DNA of 10,564 nucleotides from Mycoplasmatota bacterium (GCA_030636545.1 DAOVWR010000038.1:1-10564), one strand, 5' to 3'; numbered from the stretch's first letter, positions 1-7,127 are shown. Made by a program: numbers and translations. Notes: a model not told the origin generated them from the sequence alone.

Positions 1-42
1 TATATACTATAAATGTAGATAGGAGTTGTAATATACATTATT

Positions 43-72
43 AAAAAAGCACAAGTTCACACTTGTGCTTTT
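43..72 (-). terminator. Intrinsic terminator closing the fba/ZIP/unknown unit
   Basis: Read on the minus strand, a perfect 12-bp stem (arms 61-72 and 45-56, AAAAGCACAAGT with its complement) encloses a 4-base loop and runs into a T6 tract (43-48). The TAA stop of the upstream gene (71-73) lies in the base of the stem. No other gene end is nearby, so it should end the three-gene transcript that starts before fba. Confidence 0.9.
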
Positions 73-652
73 AAATCTCTTGTCCGATAACTAATTCATT
101 ATCTTCATAAATAAAAATACCTAAATTTTCAGCTATTTCAACAAATATATCAACAATACTTACATAGTCATAATCCATTTTTCCAAAAACTACTTTTAAA
201 GCTTCGTTCATTTGATCTTTAATATAATCAAAGTCATCTCTTCGCTCCATTATCATGTTTTCAATACAAGTTTCTAATTCATTTAACTCATCTATATCTG
301 AATTAATTTCATTGTTTTCCATATCTGTTCTAATATCGTAGATATATAATAAATACACAATCATTTCGCTATAATGAACGAAATCATCACAATGTGATTG
401 AAACAATGTTTCAAAATATATCTTAATAATCTCAAATTGTGAATGCAAATATGAGAATCCTGCTTGGAAGATTGTATCTAAGTCATCATCAATTTCTTTT
501 TCTTCAACTAATAAATCATAAATATAATTTAATACTGAATATACAGGTTCTAGTCTATCATAGATTATTGATTCATTTTCTTGAAAAGTATTTATAACTT
601 CGTGGTTTTCTAGTTTCCAAGATGCAAAATCTTTATATATTAAATTATCCAA
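71..652 (-). CDS. Hypothetical acidic protein, coupled to the ZIP transporter gene
   Basis: This 193-residue protein is not recognised. A hand count gives about 46 Asp/Glu against 11 Lys/Arg, so it is strongly acidic. It has no signal peptide and no clear membrane span; the pattern of hydrophobic residues (for example residues 35-50 and 68-107) suggests a mostly helical soluble protein. Its two Cys residues (88, 129) form no metal motif. The start is TTG at 650-652, inside the last codons of the upstream ZIP gene, giving an 8-base overlap. The frame has a TGA stop 17 bases upstream of this TTG and no ATG before residue 97, so TTG is the only reasonable start. A weak GGAT precedes it, and translational coupling is likely. 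It is the last gene before a strong terminator. Possible roles are a cytosolic partner of the transporter or an unrelated passenger; the sequence does not decide. Confidence 0.75.
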   Translation of the reverse strand: MDNLIYKDFASWKLENHEVINTFQENESIIYDRLEPVYSVLNYIYDLLVEEKEIDDDLDTIFQAGFSYLHSQFEIIKIYFETLFQSHCDDFVHYSEMIVYLLYIYDIRTDMENNEINSDIDELNELETCIENMIMERRDDFDYIKDQMNEALKVVFGKMDYDYVSIVDIFVEIAENLGIFIYEDNELVIGQEI

Positions 653-1463
653 GGGCGATATCCAATGTCATCATAACAGCAAACCCAACCATAGCTCCTA
701 CTGTAGCTATTTTTGTTGTTTCCATCATTTGTGATTCAGGAATTAACTCTTCGATTACCACGTAAATCATTGCTCCTGCTGCGAAACTTAAAGCATAAGG
801 AAGTGAATTTCTCATTGAAATTGCAAGTAATGCACCAATTACACCGGCGATAGGTTCTACCATTCCACTGAATTGTCCAATCATAAATGCTTTTTTACTG
901 CTCATACCTTCTCTTCTTAAAGGTACACTGACTGCGGCACCTTCAGGAAAGTTTTGAAGACCAATCCCAATAGCTAAAGCAATTGCTCCACCAATTGCAG
1001 CTGTTGCTGCAAAACTAGAATCAAACGCTACTGCAGCATAACCAAATGCTATACCAACGGCTAATCCTTCCGGAATATTATGAAGTGTTATTGCTAATAC
1101 TAATAGTATACTTCTATGCCAAGATGATTTTATACCTTCTTCATGTTTTGTCATAACATGCATATGAGGTAAAAATCTATCAATTACTAATAAGAATAAT
1201 CCTCCTGATAAAAATCCTATAACAGCCGGAACCCAAGGAATCATTCCCAGTTCATCAGCTAAATCAATACTAGGACTAAGTAGACTCCAAAAAGAAGCGG
1301 CTATCATAACCCCTGCACTAAATCCTAATAATCCATTAAATAATTTCTTTGAAACGTTTTTAAACGGGAATACTAAAGCTGCACCTAATGCAGTTATAGC
1401 ATATGTAAAAAGAGTCCCAAGTAAAGCGGCTAAAATGGGATTCTGATAAATCCATTCAGTCAT
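645..1463 (-). CDS. ZIP-family divalent metal transporter (ZupT/GufA-like)
   Basis: This 272-residue integral membrane protein belongs to the ZIP family, which moves zinc and often other divalent metals into the cytoplasm. Hallmark metal-site motifs are visible: HNIPEG at 128-133 in the fourth helix and QNFPEG at 170-175 in the fifth. Further conserved acidic motifs are EP at 203-204 and EELIPES at 238-244. About eight hydrophobic segments fit the usual topology, and the length is normal for bacterial members. A His-containing stretch, PHMHVMTKHEE (99-109), lies in the loop between helices 3 and 4, where ZIP proteins often carry metal-binding histidines. The ATG start has an AAAGGGTGA ribosome site that contains the TAA stop of fba, only 11 bases upstream, so it is co-transcribed and probably coupled with fba. 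Family assignment is secure; metal specificity (Zn, Fe, Mn) cannot be read from the sequence. Confidence 0.92.
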   Translation of the reverse strand: MTEWIYQNPILAALLGTLFTYAITALGAALVFPFKNVSKKLFNGLLGFSAGVMIAASFWSLLSPSIDLADELGMIPWVPAVIGFLSGGLFLLVIDRFLPHMHVMTKHEEGIKSSWHRSILLVLAITLHNIPEGLAVGIAFGYAAVAFDSSFAATAAIGGAIALAIGIGLQNFPEGAAVSVPLRREGMSSKKAFMIGQFSGMVEPIAGVIGALLAISMRNSLPYALSFAAGAMIYVVIEELIPESQMMETTKIATVGAMVGFAVMMTLDIALG

Positions 1464-1474
1464 AAAATCACCCT

Positions 1475-2341
1475 TTAAGCTTTATCTAGTGAACCAAATA
1501 AAGCGATTTTTTCTTTTACTATATCAACTATAGCTTGTGTACCTGGAGCTAATAATTTACGAGGATCAAATCCTTTACCTTGTAAATCTTTATCAGCTTC
1601 AATATATTTTCTAGTAGCATCAGCAAATACTAATTGACACTCTGTATTAACATTAATTTTAGCAACACCAAGTGTTATTGCTTCTTTAACCATATCATTT
1701 GGAATTCCTGTTCCACCATGTAGAACTAAAGGCATATTTCCAGTAATATCATTTATTTGTTTTAATACATCTAATCTTAATCCTTGCCAGTTTTCTGGAT
1801 ATTTACCGTGAATATTCCCAATTCCTGCAGCTAACATTTCAACTCCAAGGTCGGCGATTAATTTACATTCTTTAGGATCGGCAACTTCTCCACCACCTAA
1901 AATTCCATCTTCTTCTCCACCAATACTACCAACTTCAGCTTCAACGCTAATTCCTCTTTCATTAGCAAATTTAACAATGTCTTTAGTTTTTTGAATATTC
2001 TCGTCAATATCGTAATGAGAACCATCAAACATAACACTACTAAATCCAGCTTCTATACAGGCTTTAGCTCCTTCATAACTACCGTGATCTAAGTGAAGAG
2101 CGACTGGCACAGTTATTTTCATATATTCCATGATTCCTTCAACCATATTAACAACAGTTTTAAAACCCGTCATATATTTAGCTGCTCCTTCAGAAACACC
2201 TAAAATTACCGGTGAATTTGATTCTTCAGCAGCTAATAAGATAGCTTTAATCCATTCCATATTATTGATATTAAAATGCCCAATGGCATATCCTTCTTTT
2301 CTTGCTTTAATAAGCATTTCTTTTGCAGGTACTAGTCCCAT
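1475..2341 (-). CDS. fba: Class II (zinc-dependent) fructose-bisphosphate aldolase
   Basis: A 288-residue cytosolic enzyme that cleaves fructose 1,6-bisphosphate into dihydroxyacetone phosphate and glyceraldehyde 3-phosphate in glycolysis and runs the reverse in gluconeogenesis. The first class II signature HLDHG is at 83-87, with catalytic Asp85 and zinc ligand His86. The acidic motif EAEVG is at 134-138. GNIHGKYP (175-182) supplies His178, and LHGGTG (207-212) supplies zinc ligand His208. The phosphate-binding KINVNTE is at 228-234. Length matches the short Bacillus FbaA-like branch. A related tagatose-bisphosphate aldolase is the main alternative, but no tagatose or galactitol genes are nearby. 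ATG 2339-2341 is preceded by a strong AGGAGG (2349-2354) and a consensus promoter overlapped by an inverted repeat. It is the first gene of a unit with a ZIP metal transporter, which is notable for a zinc enzyme. Confidence 0.96.
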   Translation of the reverse strand: MGLVPAKEMLIKARKEGYAIGHFNINNMEWIKAILLAAEESNSPVILGVSEGAAKYMTGFKTVVNMVEGIMEYMKITVPVALHLDHGSYEGAKACIEAGFSSVMFDGSHYDIDENIQKTKDIVKFANERGISVEAEVGSIGGEEDGILGGGEVADPKECKLIADLGVEMLAAGIGNIHGKYPENWQGLRLDVLKQINDITGNMPLVLHGGTGIPNDMVKEAITLGVAKINVNTECQLVFADATRKYIEADKDLQGKGFDPRKLLAPGTQAIVDIVKEKIALFGSLDKA

Positions 2342-2376
2342 TTTAATTCCTCCTATTTTTTAATAAAATCAATATT

Positions 2377-2405
2377 ATTATACATTATTAGTTTTTAAAT
2401 GTAAA
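2377..2405 (-). promoter_or_regulatory. Promoter of the fba unit
   Basis: On the minus strand a -35 TTTACA (2400-2405) is followed by a 17-base spacer and a perfect -10 TATAAT (2377-2382). Transcription would start near 2370 and leave a leader of about 29 bases that includes the AGGAGG ribosome site. The elements match the consensus of the primary sigma factor. Confidence 0.85.
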
Positions 2406-2410
2406 CTAAT
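2387..2410. promoter_or_regulatory. Inverted repeat over the fba -35 element, possible operator
   Basis: A perfect inverted repeat, ATTAGTTT-N8-AAACTAAT, covers the -35 hexamer of the fba promoter and reaches 6 bases into the spacer and 5 bases upstream. There is no T tract after it and it lies upstream of the start site, so it is not a terminator. Its position fits a repressor site. It does not clearly match the Fur/Zur consensus I know. In AT-rich DNA a chance repeat remains possible. Confidence 0.45.
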
Positions 2411-2444
2411 GGGCGCTACATTATTAATGAAAATGGTTACAAAG

Positions 2445-2468
2445 AAAAACACCGCAGATGCGGTGTTT
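2445..2468 (-). terminator. Intrinsic terminator after tldE
   Basis: On the minus strand a perfect 9-bp stem (AAACACCGC with its complement; arms 2460-2468 and 2447-2455) has a 4-base loop and is followed by TTCTTT. The TAA stop of tldE (2467-2469) lies in the stem base. It separates tldDE from the fba promoter. Confidence 0.88.
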
Positions 2469-3780
2469 ATTTTCCTGATACAACTAAAGATTTAATTTTC
2501 AATGCAGGACTACCGATATATCTGAAATTAAACTTCAAATCATCACATACTCCAGAAACGTTTTGTAACATTGTTAAATAATTTCCAGCAACAGTAATTA
2601 AAGCTACTGGTCTAACAATTTTACCATCTTCAACTAAAAATCCTGAGGCTTGTAAACTAAAATCTCCACTTATTGGATTAGCTCCAGCATGAGTTCCAGC
2701 AAGATCAGTAATAATCAAACCTTTTTCCATTACTTTAACAGCTTCATCATAGTTTAAATCACCAGGTTTAATATAGAAATTAGTTGGTCTAATACCTCTT
2801 AAGAAGCCATTACCTGTTGATTTTGTATTATCTTTCTTAGCAGTTTTTAAATTATGTAAATATCCAGTAAGTACTCCATCTTTAATTAGTTCCTTATAAG
2901 AAGTAGCAACACCTTCATCATCAAAAGCACCAGATCTTGTTGATTTTTTCATAAATGGATCATCAACTATTGTAATTTTACTATCTCCGACAACTTCTCC
3001 AACTTTACCTTTAAGCAATGATAGGTTTCTTTGAACCATTTCAGCAGAGAACATTGATAAGTATGGTGCTAATAAGCTTGCACTTGCTTCATTACTAAGA
3101 AGAATTTCATATTCTCCAGAGTCACAAGGCTCAGCACCCAGTAAAGCAACAGCTTTTTCTGCGCCTTTTGTAGCTATGCTTTCTAAATCAAAATCAGAAT
3201 AATTGTTTGATTGAGTATATTCAAATGCTGTTCTTTGGTCTTTTCCATCACTTGCAATTACATATACTCCCATCATTCCATTATTTACTAATTTTTCTAA
3301 TTTTAATCCTTTAGAGTTTTGAATTAAAACATTAACACTTCCATCTCCATAAAAAGCTTGAACCATGCGTATTCTTTTATCTTTACCCATAACTCTTTTT
3401 TCTAAATCTAACATGTTATCAATTTTTATTTTTGCATCTACTTCATCTAACTCAGGATTGAAAAGTCCCTCAACTTCTTTATACTCTTTATCTCCTTTGT
3501 AGATGAAAACTTCATCTTCTGAATCAACTGTTTTTGCTGAAGCGATAATACTATCAACAATAAAATCGATCATATCGTCATTAATTATTTCAGTTTCAAC
3601 ATTACCCATTTTTGAATCATAGATCCCTTTAACAGACAACTTTTGAGTTGAAGCTATTGTATATTTTTCTAGTTCTCCCTTTAAAACTTCAATTTCAAAC
3701 TCATTATCATTAGCTAAATATATTTGAATATCTTCTATTCCTCTAGCTTTTGCTTCTTTAAATAATCGATCAAAGTTCAT
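2467..3780 (-). CDS. tldE: TldE/PmbA family protein, partner of TldD
   Basis: A 437-residue cytosolic protein of the TldD/PmbA (modulator of DNA gyrase) family. In characterised bacteria TldE is the non-catalytic half of a heterodimeric metalloprotease with TldD, known for processing the microcin B17 leader and degrading unfolded or small peptides. At the position where TldD carries HExxxH, this protein reads LSNEASASLLAP (228-239), so it lacks the zinc site, as TldE should. The C-terminal motif GANPISGDFSLQASG (366-380) and the following DGK...PV (385-392) align with the same region of the upstream TldD. Its ATG overlaps the TldD stop by one base (TAATG), with AAAGGGG just upstream as ribosome site, so the two are probably made in equal amounts. 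Length is normal. The name pmbA is also used. Confidence 0.93.
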   Translation of the reverse strand: MNFDRLFKEAKARGIEDIQIYLANDNEFEIEVLKGELEKYTIASTQKLSVKGIYDSKMGNVETEIINDDMIDFIVDSIIASAKTVDSEDEVFIYKGDKEYKEVEGLFNPELDEVDAKIKIDNMLDLEKRVMGKDKRIRMVQAFYGDGSVNVLIQNSKGLKLEKLVNNGMMGVYVIASDGKDQRTAFEYTQSNNYSDFDLESIATKGAEKAVALLGAEPCDSGEYEILLSNEASASLLAPYLSMFSAEMVQRNLSLLKGKVGEVVGDSKITIVDDPFMKKSTRSGAFDDEGVATSYKELIKDGVLTGYLHNLKTAKKDNTKSTGNGFLRGIRPTNFYIKPGDLNYDEAVKVMEKGLIITDLAGTHAGANPISGDFSLQASGFLVEDGKIVRPVALITVAGNYLTMLQNVSGVCDDLKFNFRYIGSPALKIKSLVVSGK

Positions 3781-5174
3781 TAGTTAGACCCCTTTCTTCC
3801 ACCAACAGTGATTTCAGAAACTCTAATTGTTGGTTGCCCAACGTCTGTTGGGATACTTCCAGAAGAACTACCACACATTCCTTGAGCTGTTAGTAAGTTG
3901 TTAGCTACCATATCTACTTTTAATAATGCCTCACTACCCGTTCCTACTAGAGTTGCTCCTCTAACAGGTTCAGCTATTTTACCGTCTCTAATCATATACC
4001 CTTCACTAACTGAGAAGTTGAAGTCACCAGTTGGAGGGTTAACACTACCTCCACCCATTTTTTTAGCATATAATCCGTACTTTGTAGCAGCTATAATTTC
4101 TTCAAATGTTGATTCACCATTATCAATATATGTATTTGTCATTCTTGATGTAGGTGCATAGCGATATGACTCTCTTCTTCCTGAATTAGTACACTCATCA
4201 TTCATTCTTTTTGCATTAAGTTTGTCAATCATATAACTATTTAATACACCATCTTTTATTAAAATACGACGTTTTTGAAGGTTACCTTCATCGTCATACG
4301 CGGCACTTCCCCATGCATTTGGAATAGTTCCATCATCAATAGCAGTAACTAGTTTACTAGCAATCATTTCACCTTTTTTACCTGAGAATACACTCGCGTC
4401 TTTAGCAACACTTGTTGCTTCAAGACTGTGTCCACAAGCCTCATGGAAAATTACTCCACCAAATCCATTATCGATTACAACTGGCATTTTACCACTTGGA
4501 CATTCTTCTGCATGTAACATTGTAATAGCAACTCTTGCAGATTCTCTAGCTTCATCTTCAACATTGATGATTTCTGAATAAAACTCAAAACCATAAAGTC
4601 CACCAGGACCATTAAATCCTGTTTGTTTAGTTTCTTCATTAGCTCCAACTGCGCTAATTCCTAATCTAGTTCTTACTCTCATATCATGTACATATGTACC
4701 TTCACTGTTAGCTACCCAGATTTTTTGAACATAATCTTGATATCTTACTGCTACTTGTGATATTTCTTTATCATATTCTCTAGCAGCTTTATCTGCTCTT
4801 TTAAGTAAATCAACTTTCTCGTCAATAGAAACTTCAGATGGTAATATTTTTATATTATGAATATTTCCAACTTTCATTTCTTCTAATTCAAATTCAATGT
4901 TTCGAGATTCTCCAGAGAAAGATTGTGCTAAATCAGTTGCTAATTTAACTAATTCATCTTCCTTTGGACTATTAGTATAACCATAAACAGTATGGTATCC
5001 TCTAGCAATTCTAATACCAATACCAAATTCTTTTGTATTAGCTACTTTTTCAATTTTACTTGATAACATTGAAGCCCCAGTCGCAAACTTGTCTTCAATA
5101 AAGACTTCCGCAAAATCTGCATTAGTTGTTAAAGCAGCGTCTAGAACTTTTTTAATAAGTTTTTTATCTAACAT
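3780..5174 (-). CDS. tldD: TldD family zinc metalloprotease subunit
   Basis: Catalytic half of the TldD/TldE heterodimeric protease, cytosolic. With the chosen start it has 464 residues. The zinc motif HEACGH (HExxxH) is at 244-249, and the conserved MCGSSSG near the C-terminus places Cys434 where the family supplies a third ligand. NPPTGDFNFSVS (379-390) is the family glycine/aspartate motif shared with TldE. ATG 5172-5174 is chosen because AAGGAGG (5181-5187) stands 6 bases upstream and the product begins like known homologues. An upstream in-frame ATG at 5253-5255 would add a 27-residue Phe/Ile/Tyr-rich extension and lies beyond the likely promoter, so it is rejected. The stop overlaps the tldE start by one base. 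No RiPP precursor or modification enzyme is visible nearby, so the substrate is unknown. Confidence 0.94.
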   Translation of the reverse strand: MLDKKLIKKVLDAALTTNADFAEVFIEDKFATGASMLSSKIEKVANTKEFGIGIRIARGYHTVYGYTNSPKEDELVKLATDLAQSFSGESRNIEFELEEMKVGNIHNIKILPSEVSIDEKVDLLKRADKAAREYDKEISQVAVRYQDYVQKIWVANSEGTYVHDMRVRTRLGISAVGANEETKQTGFNGPGGLYGFEFYSEIINVEDEARESARVAITMLHAEECPSGKMPVVIDNGFGGVIFHEACGHSLEATSVAKDASVFSGKKGEMIASKLVTAIDDGTIPNAWGSAAYDDEGNLQKRRILIKDGVLNSYMIDKLNAKRMNDECTNSGRRESYRYAPTSRMTNTYIDNGESTFEEIIAATKYGLYAKKMGGGSVNPPTGDFNFSVSEGYMIRDGKIAEPVRGATLVGTGSEALLKVDMVANNLLTAQGMCGSSSGSIPTDVGQPTIRVSEITVGGRKGSN

Positions 5175-5180
5175 TTTATT

Positions 5181-5187
5181 CCTCCTT
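5181..5187 (-). promoter_or_regulatory. Ribosome binding site fixing the tldD start
   Basis: AAGGAGG on the minus strand, 6 bases before ATG 5172-5174. It decides between this start and the longer frame that begins at 5255. Confidence 0.9.
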
Positions 5188-5217
5188 ATATAAGTAATAT
5201 CATTAATACATATAAAG

Positions 5218-5226
5218 ATTATATCA
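5218..5226 (-). promoter_or_regulatory. Extended -10 promoter for tldDE
   Basis: On the minus strand TGATATAAT combines a perfect -10 hexamer (5218-5223) with the TGn extension (5224-5226). No good -35 is seen 17 bases upstream, only a T-rich run, which an extended -10 can tolerate. The start near 5211 gives a leader of about 37 bases before tldD. Confidence 0.65.
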
Positions 5227-5360
5227 TAATACCCTATTGAAAAAAAGAAAAACACAAGTCTAATAACAAATCTACAAACGTCTAAACTGTGCTATTTTTA
5301 GTGTGTTTCTTATTTGACATTTTTATTATTATTGTCATATTTAATATTATTTGTTATCTA

Positions 5361-5397
5361 AAAGAAAAGCTATAATTCAGATTTTCTAAATTATAGC
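5361..5397 (-). terminator. Intrinsic terminator after pyrG
   Basis: Minus-strand stem of 13 pairs (arms 5385-5397 and 5369-5381, with one T-G wobble), a 3-base AAA loop, then TTTTCTTTT. It lies 17 bases after the pyrG stop. Confidence 0.9.
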
Positions 5398-5414
5398 CTT
5401 AAATATTTTGGATT

Positions 5415-7016
5415 CTATTCTTCTAATGCCGCTCTTATAAACTCTCTAAATAGAGGGTGAGATCTTTGTGGTCTTGATAAAAACTCAGGATGAAATTGTG
5501 TAGCAACAAAGAATTTATGATCCTTAAGTTCTATTATTTCAACTAGATTATTTTCAGGATTTATTCCCGAGAATATTAATCCACACTTACTTAATTTCTC
5601 TAAATACTCATTTCTAAATTCATAGCGATGTCGATGTCTCTCTTTTATCATTGTCTTTCCATATGCCTTATAAGCAATAGTTCCTTCTTTAATTTGACAG
5701 TTATATAGTCCTAATCTAAGTGTTCCTCCCATGTCAATACCTTCGTATTGTCCTGGCAGATAATCAATGACAGGATATAACGTATCAGGATCCATTTCAG
5801 TTGAATTTGCACCTTCCATATTACATACATTTCTCGCAAACTCTATGGTAGCTAACTGCATACCAAGACATAATCCTAAATATGGAATATTATTTTCTCT
5901 TGCATAAGTGATGGCTACTATCTTACCTTCAATGGCTCTTTTACCAAACCCGCCAGGAACTATTATTCCATCAACATCTCCTAAATATTCATCAATATCA
6001 GCATCAATTAATTCTCCGGCATTTATCCATTTGATTTTTACTTTAGCGTAATGGAAGTATCCAGCATGATTTAATGCTTCACTAACACTTAAATATGCAT
6101 CTTGAAGAGAAACATATTTTCCTACTAGAGCAATAGTTACTTCTTTATTTAAAGCTTTTACTCTATCCACTAAAGCAATCCACTCTGTTAAGTCACATTC
6201 TGCTGTTTCTAGTTTAAAATGTGCACATACTAAATCATCTAATTTTTGTTCTCTAAGTTTTAAAGCTACTTCATATAATATATCACAATCTCTTGCTTCA
6301 ATAACTTCTTCTTTTCTTACATCGCAAAAAAGTGCGATTTTTTCTCTCATAGGGTTGGTAATAGGTTGTGTAGTTCGGAGAACAATAATATCAGGAGTAA
6401 TCCCTAAACTACGTAATTCTTTAACACTATGTTGTGTTGGTTTAGTCTTTAATTCTTTAGCCGCACTAAGATATGGAACAAGGGTGTTATGAATATAGAT
6501 AGTATTACTATATCCAACATCTCTTCTAAATTGACGAATTGCTTCTAAAAAAGGTAAAGATTCAATATCACCAACAGTTCCACCGATTTCAGTAATAACA
6601 ATATCTGCGTCCGATTCATTAGCTGCCTGGATTAATTTATCTTTGATTTCATTAGTGATATGAGGAATAACTTGAATAGTTGCTCCTAAATATTCTCCTC
6701 GTCGTTCTTTTTCGATTACACTAGCATATACTCTTCCGGTAGTTATATTACTTGCTTTACTTAAATTTTCATCAATAAATCTTTCATAATGTCCTAAATC
6801 TAAGTCTGTTTCAGCTCCATCATCCGTTACAAAAACCTCACCATGTTGATATGGTGACATTGTTCCAGGATCTACATTTATATATGGATCAAATTTTTGC
6901 ATAAAGATTTTTAATCCTCTGTTTTTCAATAAACGACCTAGTGATGATGCGGTAATACCTTTTCCAAGGCTAGATACAACTCCCCCTGTAACAAAAATGT
7001 ATTTAGTTTGTTTCAT
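5415..7016 (-). CDS. pyrG: CTP synthase
   Basis: Cytosolic enzyme that makes CTP from UTP, ATP and glutamine. The 533-residue product has both expected domains. The N-terminal synthase domain (about 1-270) opens with KYIFVTGGVVSSLGKG and a P-loop (15-21), and has the Mg/ATP acidic residues in DDGAET (65-70) and E143 of TEIGGTVGD. The C-terminal class I glutaminase domain (about 295-533) has PGGFGKR (354-360), nucleophile Cys383 in GLCLGMQ, and His509-Pro-Glu511. All catalytic residues are present and the length is near that of Bacillus PyrG. ATG 7014-7016 is preferred because GAGGTGA stands 5 bases upstream. A longer frame starting at GTG 7023-7025 lies inside that site and is rejected. It has its own promoter and a leader terminator suited to CTP-dependent attenuation. 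Confidence 0.98.
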   Translation of the reverse strand: MKQTKYIFVTGGVVSSLGKGITASSLGRLLKNRGLKIFMQKFDPYINVDPGTMSPYQHGEVFVTDDGAETDLDLGHYERFIDENLSKASNITTGRVYASVIEKERRGEYLGATIQVIPHITNEIKDKLIQAANESDADIVITEIGGTVGDIESLPFLEAIRQFRRDVGYSNTIYIHNTLVPYLSAAKELKTKPTQHSVKELRSLGITPDIIVLRTTQPITNPMREKIALFCDVRKEEVIEARDCDILYEVALKLREQKLDDLVCAHFKLETAECDLTEWIALVDRVKALNKEVTIALVGKYVSLQDAYLSVSEALNHAGYFHYAKVKIKWINAGELIDADIDEYLGDVDGIIVPGGFGKRAIEGKIVAITYARENNIPYLGLCLGMQLATIEFARNVCNMEGANSTEMDPDTLYPVIDYLPGQYEGIDMGGTLRLGLYNCQIKEGTIAYKAYGKTMIKERHRHRYEFRNEYLEKLSKCGLIFSGINPENNLVEIIELKDHKFFVATQFHPEFLSRPQRSHPLFREFIRAALEE

Positions 7017-7021
7017 TTCCT

Positions 7022-7028
7022 TCACCTC
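7022..7028 (-). promoter_or_regulatory. Ribosome binding site fixing the pyrG start
   Basis: GAGGTGA on the minus strand, 5 bases before ATG 7014-7016. The in-frame GTG at 7023-7025 is part of this site and so is unlikely to be the start. Confidence 0.85.
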
Positions 7029-7035
7029 ATTATAA

Positions 7036-7084
7036 AATAAAAAAAGTCCTCCCAGACCGGAGGACTTTTTACTCTTTAGTGCCC
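7036..7084 (-). promoter_or_regulatory. pyrG leader attenuator with GGGC transcript start
   Basis: The predicted transcript begins GGGC (7084-7081), seven bases after the -10. Farther on, a 12-bp stem (arms 7059-7070 and 7041-7052) with a 6-base loop and a T7 tract (7039-7045) forms a terminator just before the pyrG ribosome site. The first arm holds the pyrimidine run UCCUCC. In Bacillus subtilis, low CTP makes RNA polymerase stall at the first C and add extra G residues at the GGG start. The poly-G pairs with the C/U-rich terminator arm and lets transcription continue. All parts needed for that mechanism are visible here; the mechanism itself is inferred by analogy. Confidence 0.85.
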
Positions 7085-7090
7085 ATTAAG

Positions 7091-7119
7091 ATTATATCAA
7101 ATGATAAATTATAATTCAA
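7091..7119 (-). promoter_or_regulatory. Promoter of pyrG
   Basis: On the minus strand -35 TTGAAT (7114-7119), a 17-base spacer and -10 TATAAT (7091-7096) with the TGA extension (7097-7099). The start falls at 7084, on the first G of GGGC. The promoter lies entirely in the short gap after the rpoE stop. Confidence 0.9.
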
Positions 7120-7127
7120 TACTAATT

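Noticed and set aside
1..42. Possible promoter or gene start downstream of the first terminator
   Set aside because: On the minus strand only weak hexamers (TTACAA, TAGTAT) are seen, and on the plus strand AGGAG has no well-spaced start codon with an open frame in this short stretch.
2130..2363. Plus-strand 77-residue frame over the fba start
   Set aside because: It is antisense to well-conserved aldolase sequence, has no ribosome site and has no recognisable product.
3898..4161. Plus-strand 87-residue frame within tldD
   Set aside because: It is antisense to the conserved C-terminal region of TldD; a shadow frame.
5175..5255. N-terminal extension of tldD beginning MFFFFSIGYY
   Set aside because: It lies over the extended -10 promoter and the ribosome site AAGGAGG, and the product after ATG 5174 already matches the usual TldD N-terminus.
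5315..5349. Plus-strand TTGACA with an AT-rich -10-like region downstream, a possible antisense promoter toward pyrG
   Set aside because: The -10 candidate at the right spacing (TATTTA, 18 bases) is poor, and no plus-strand gene follows. AT-rich gaps give such matches by chance.
7107..7116. 10-bp palindrome AATTATAATT near the pyrG -35
   Set aside because: It is composed only of A and T in very AT-rich DNA, so it is not convincing as an operator.
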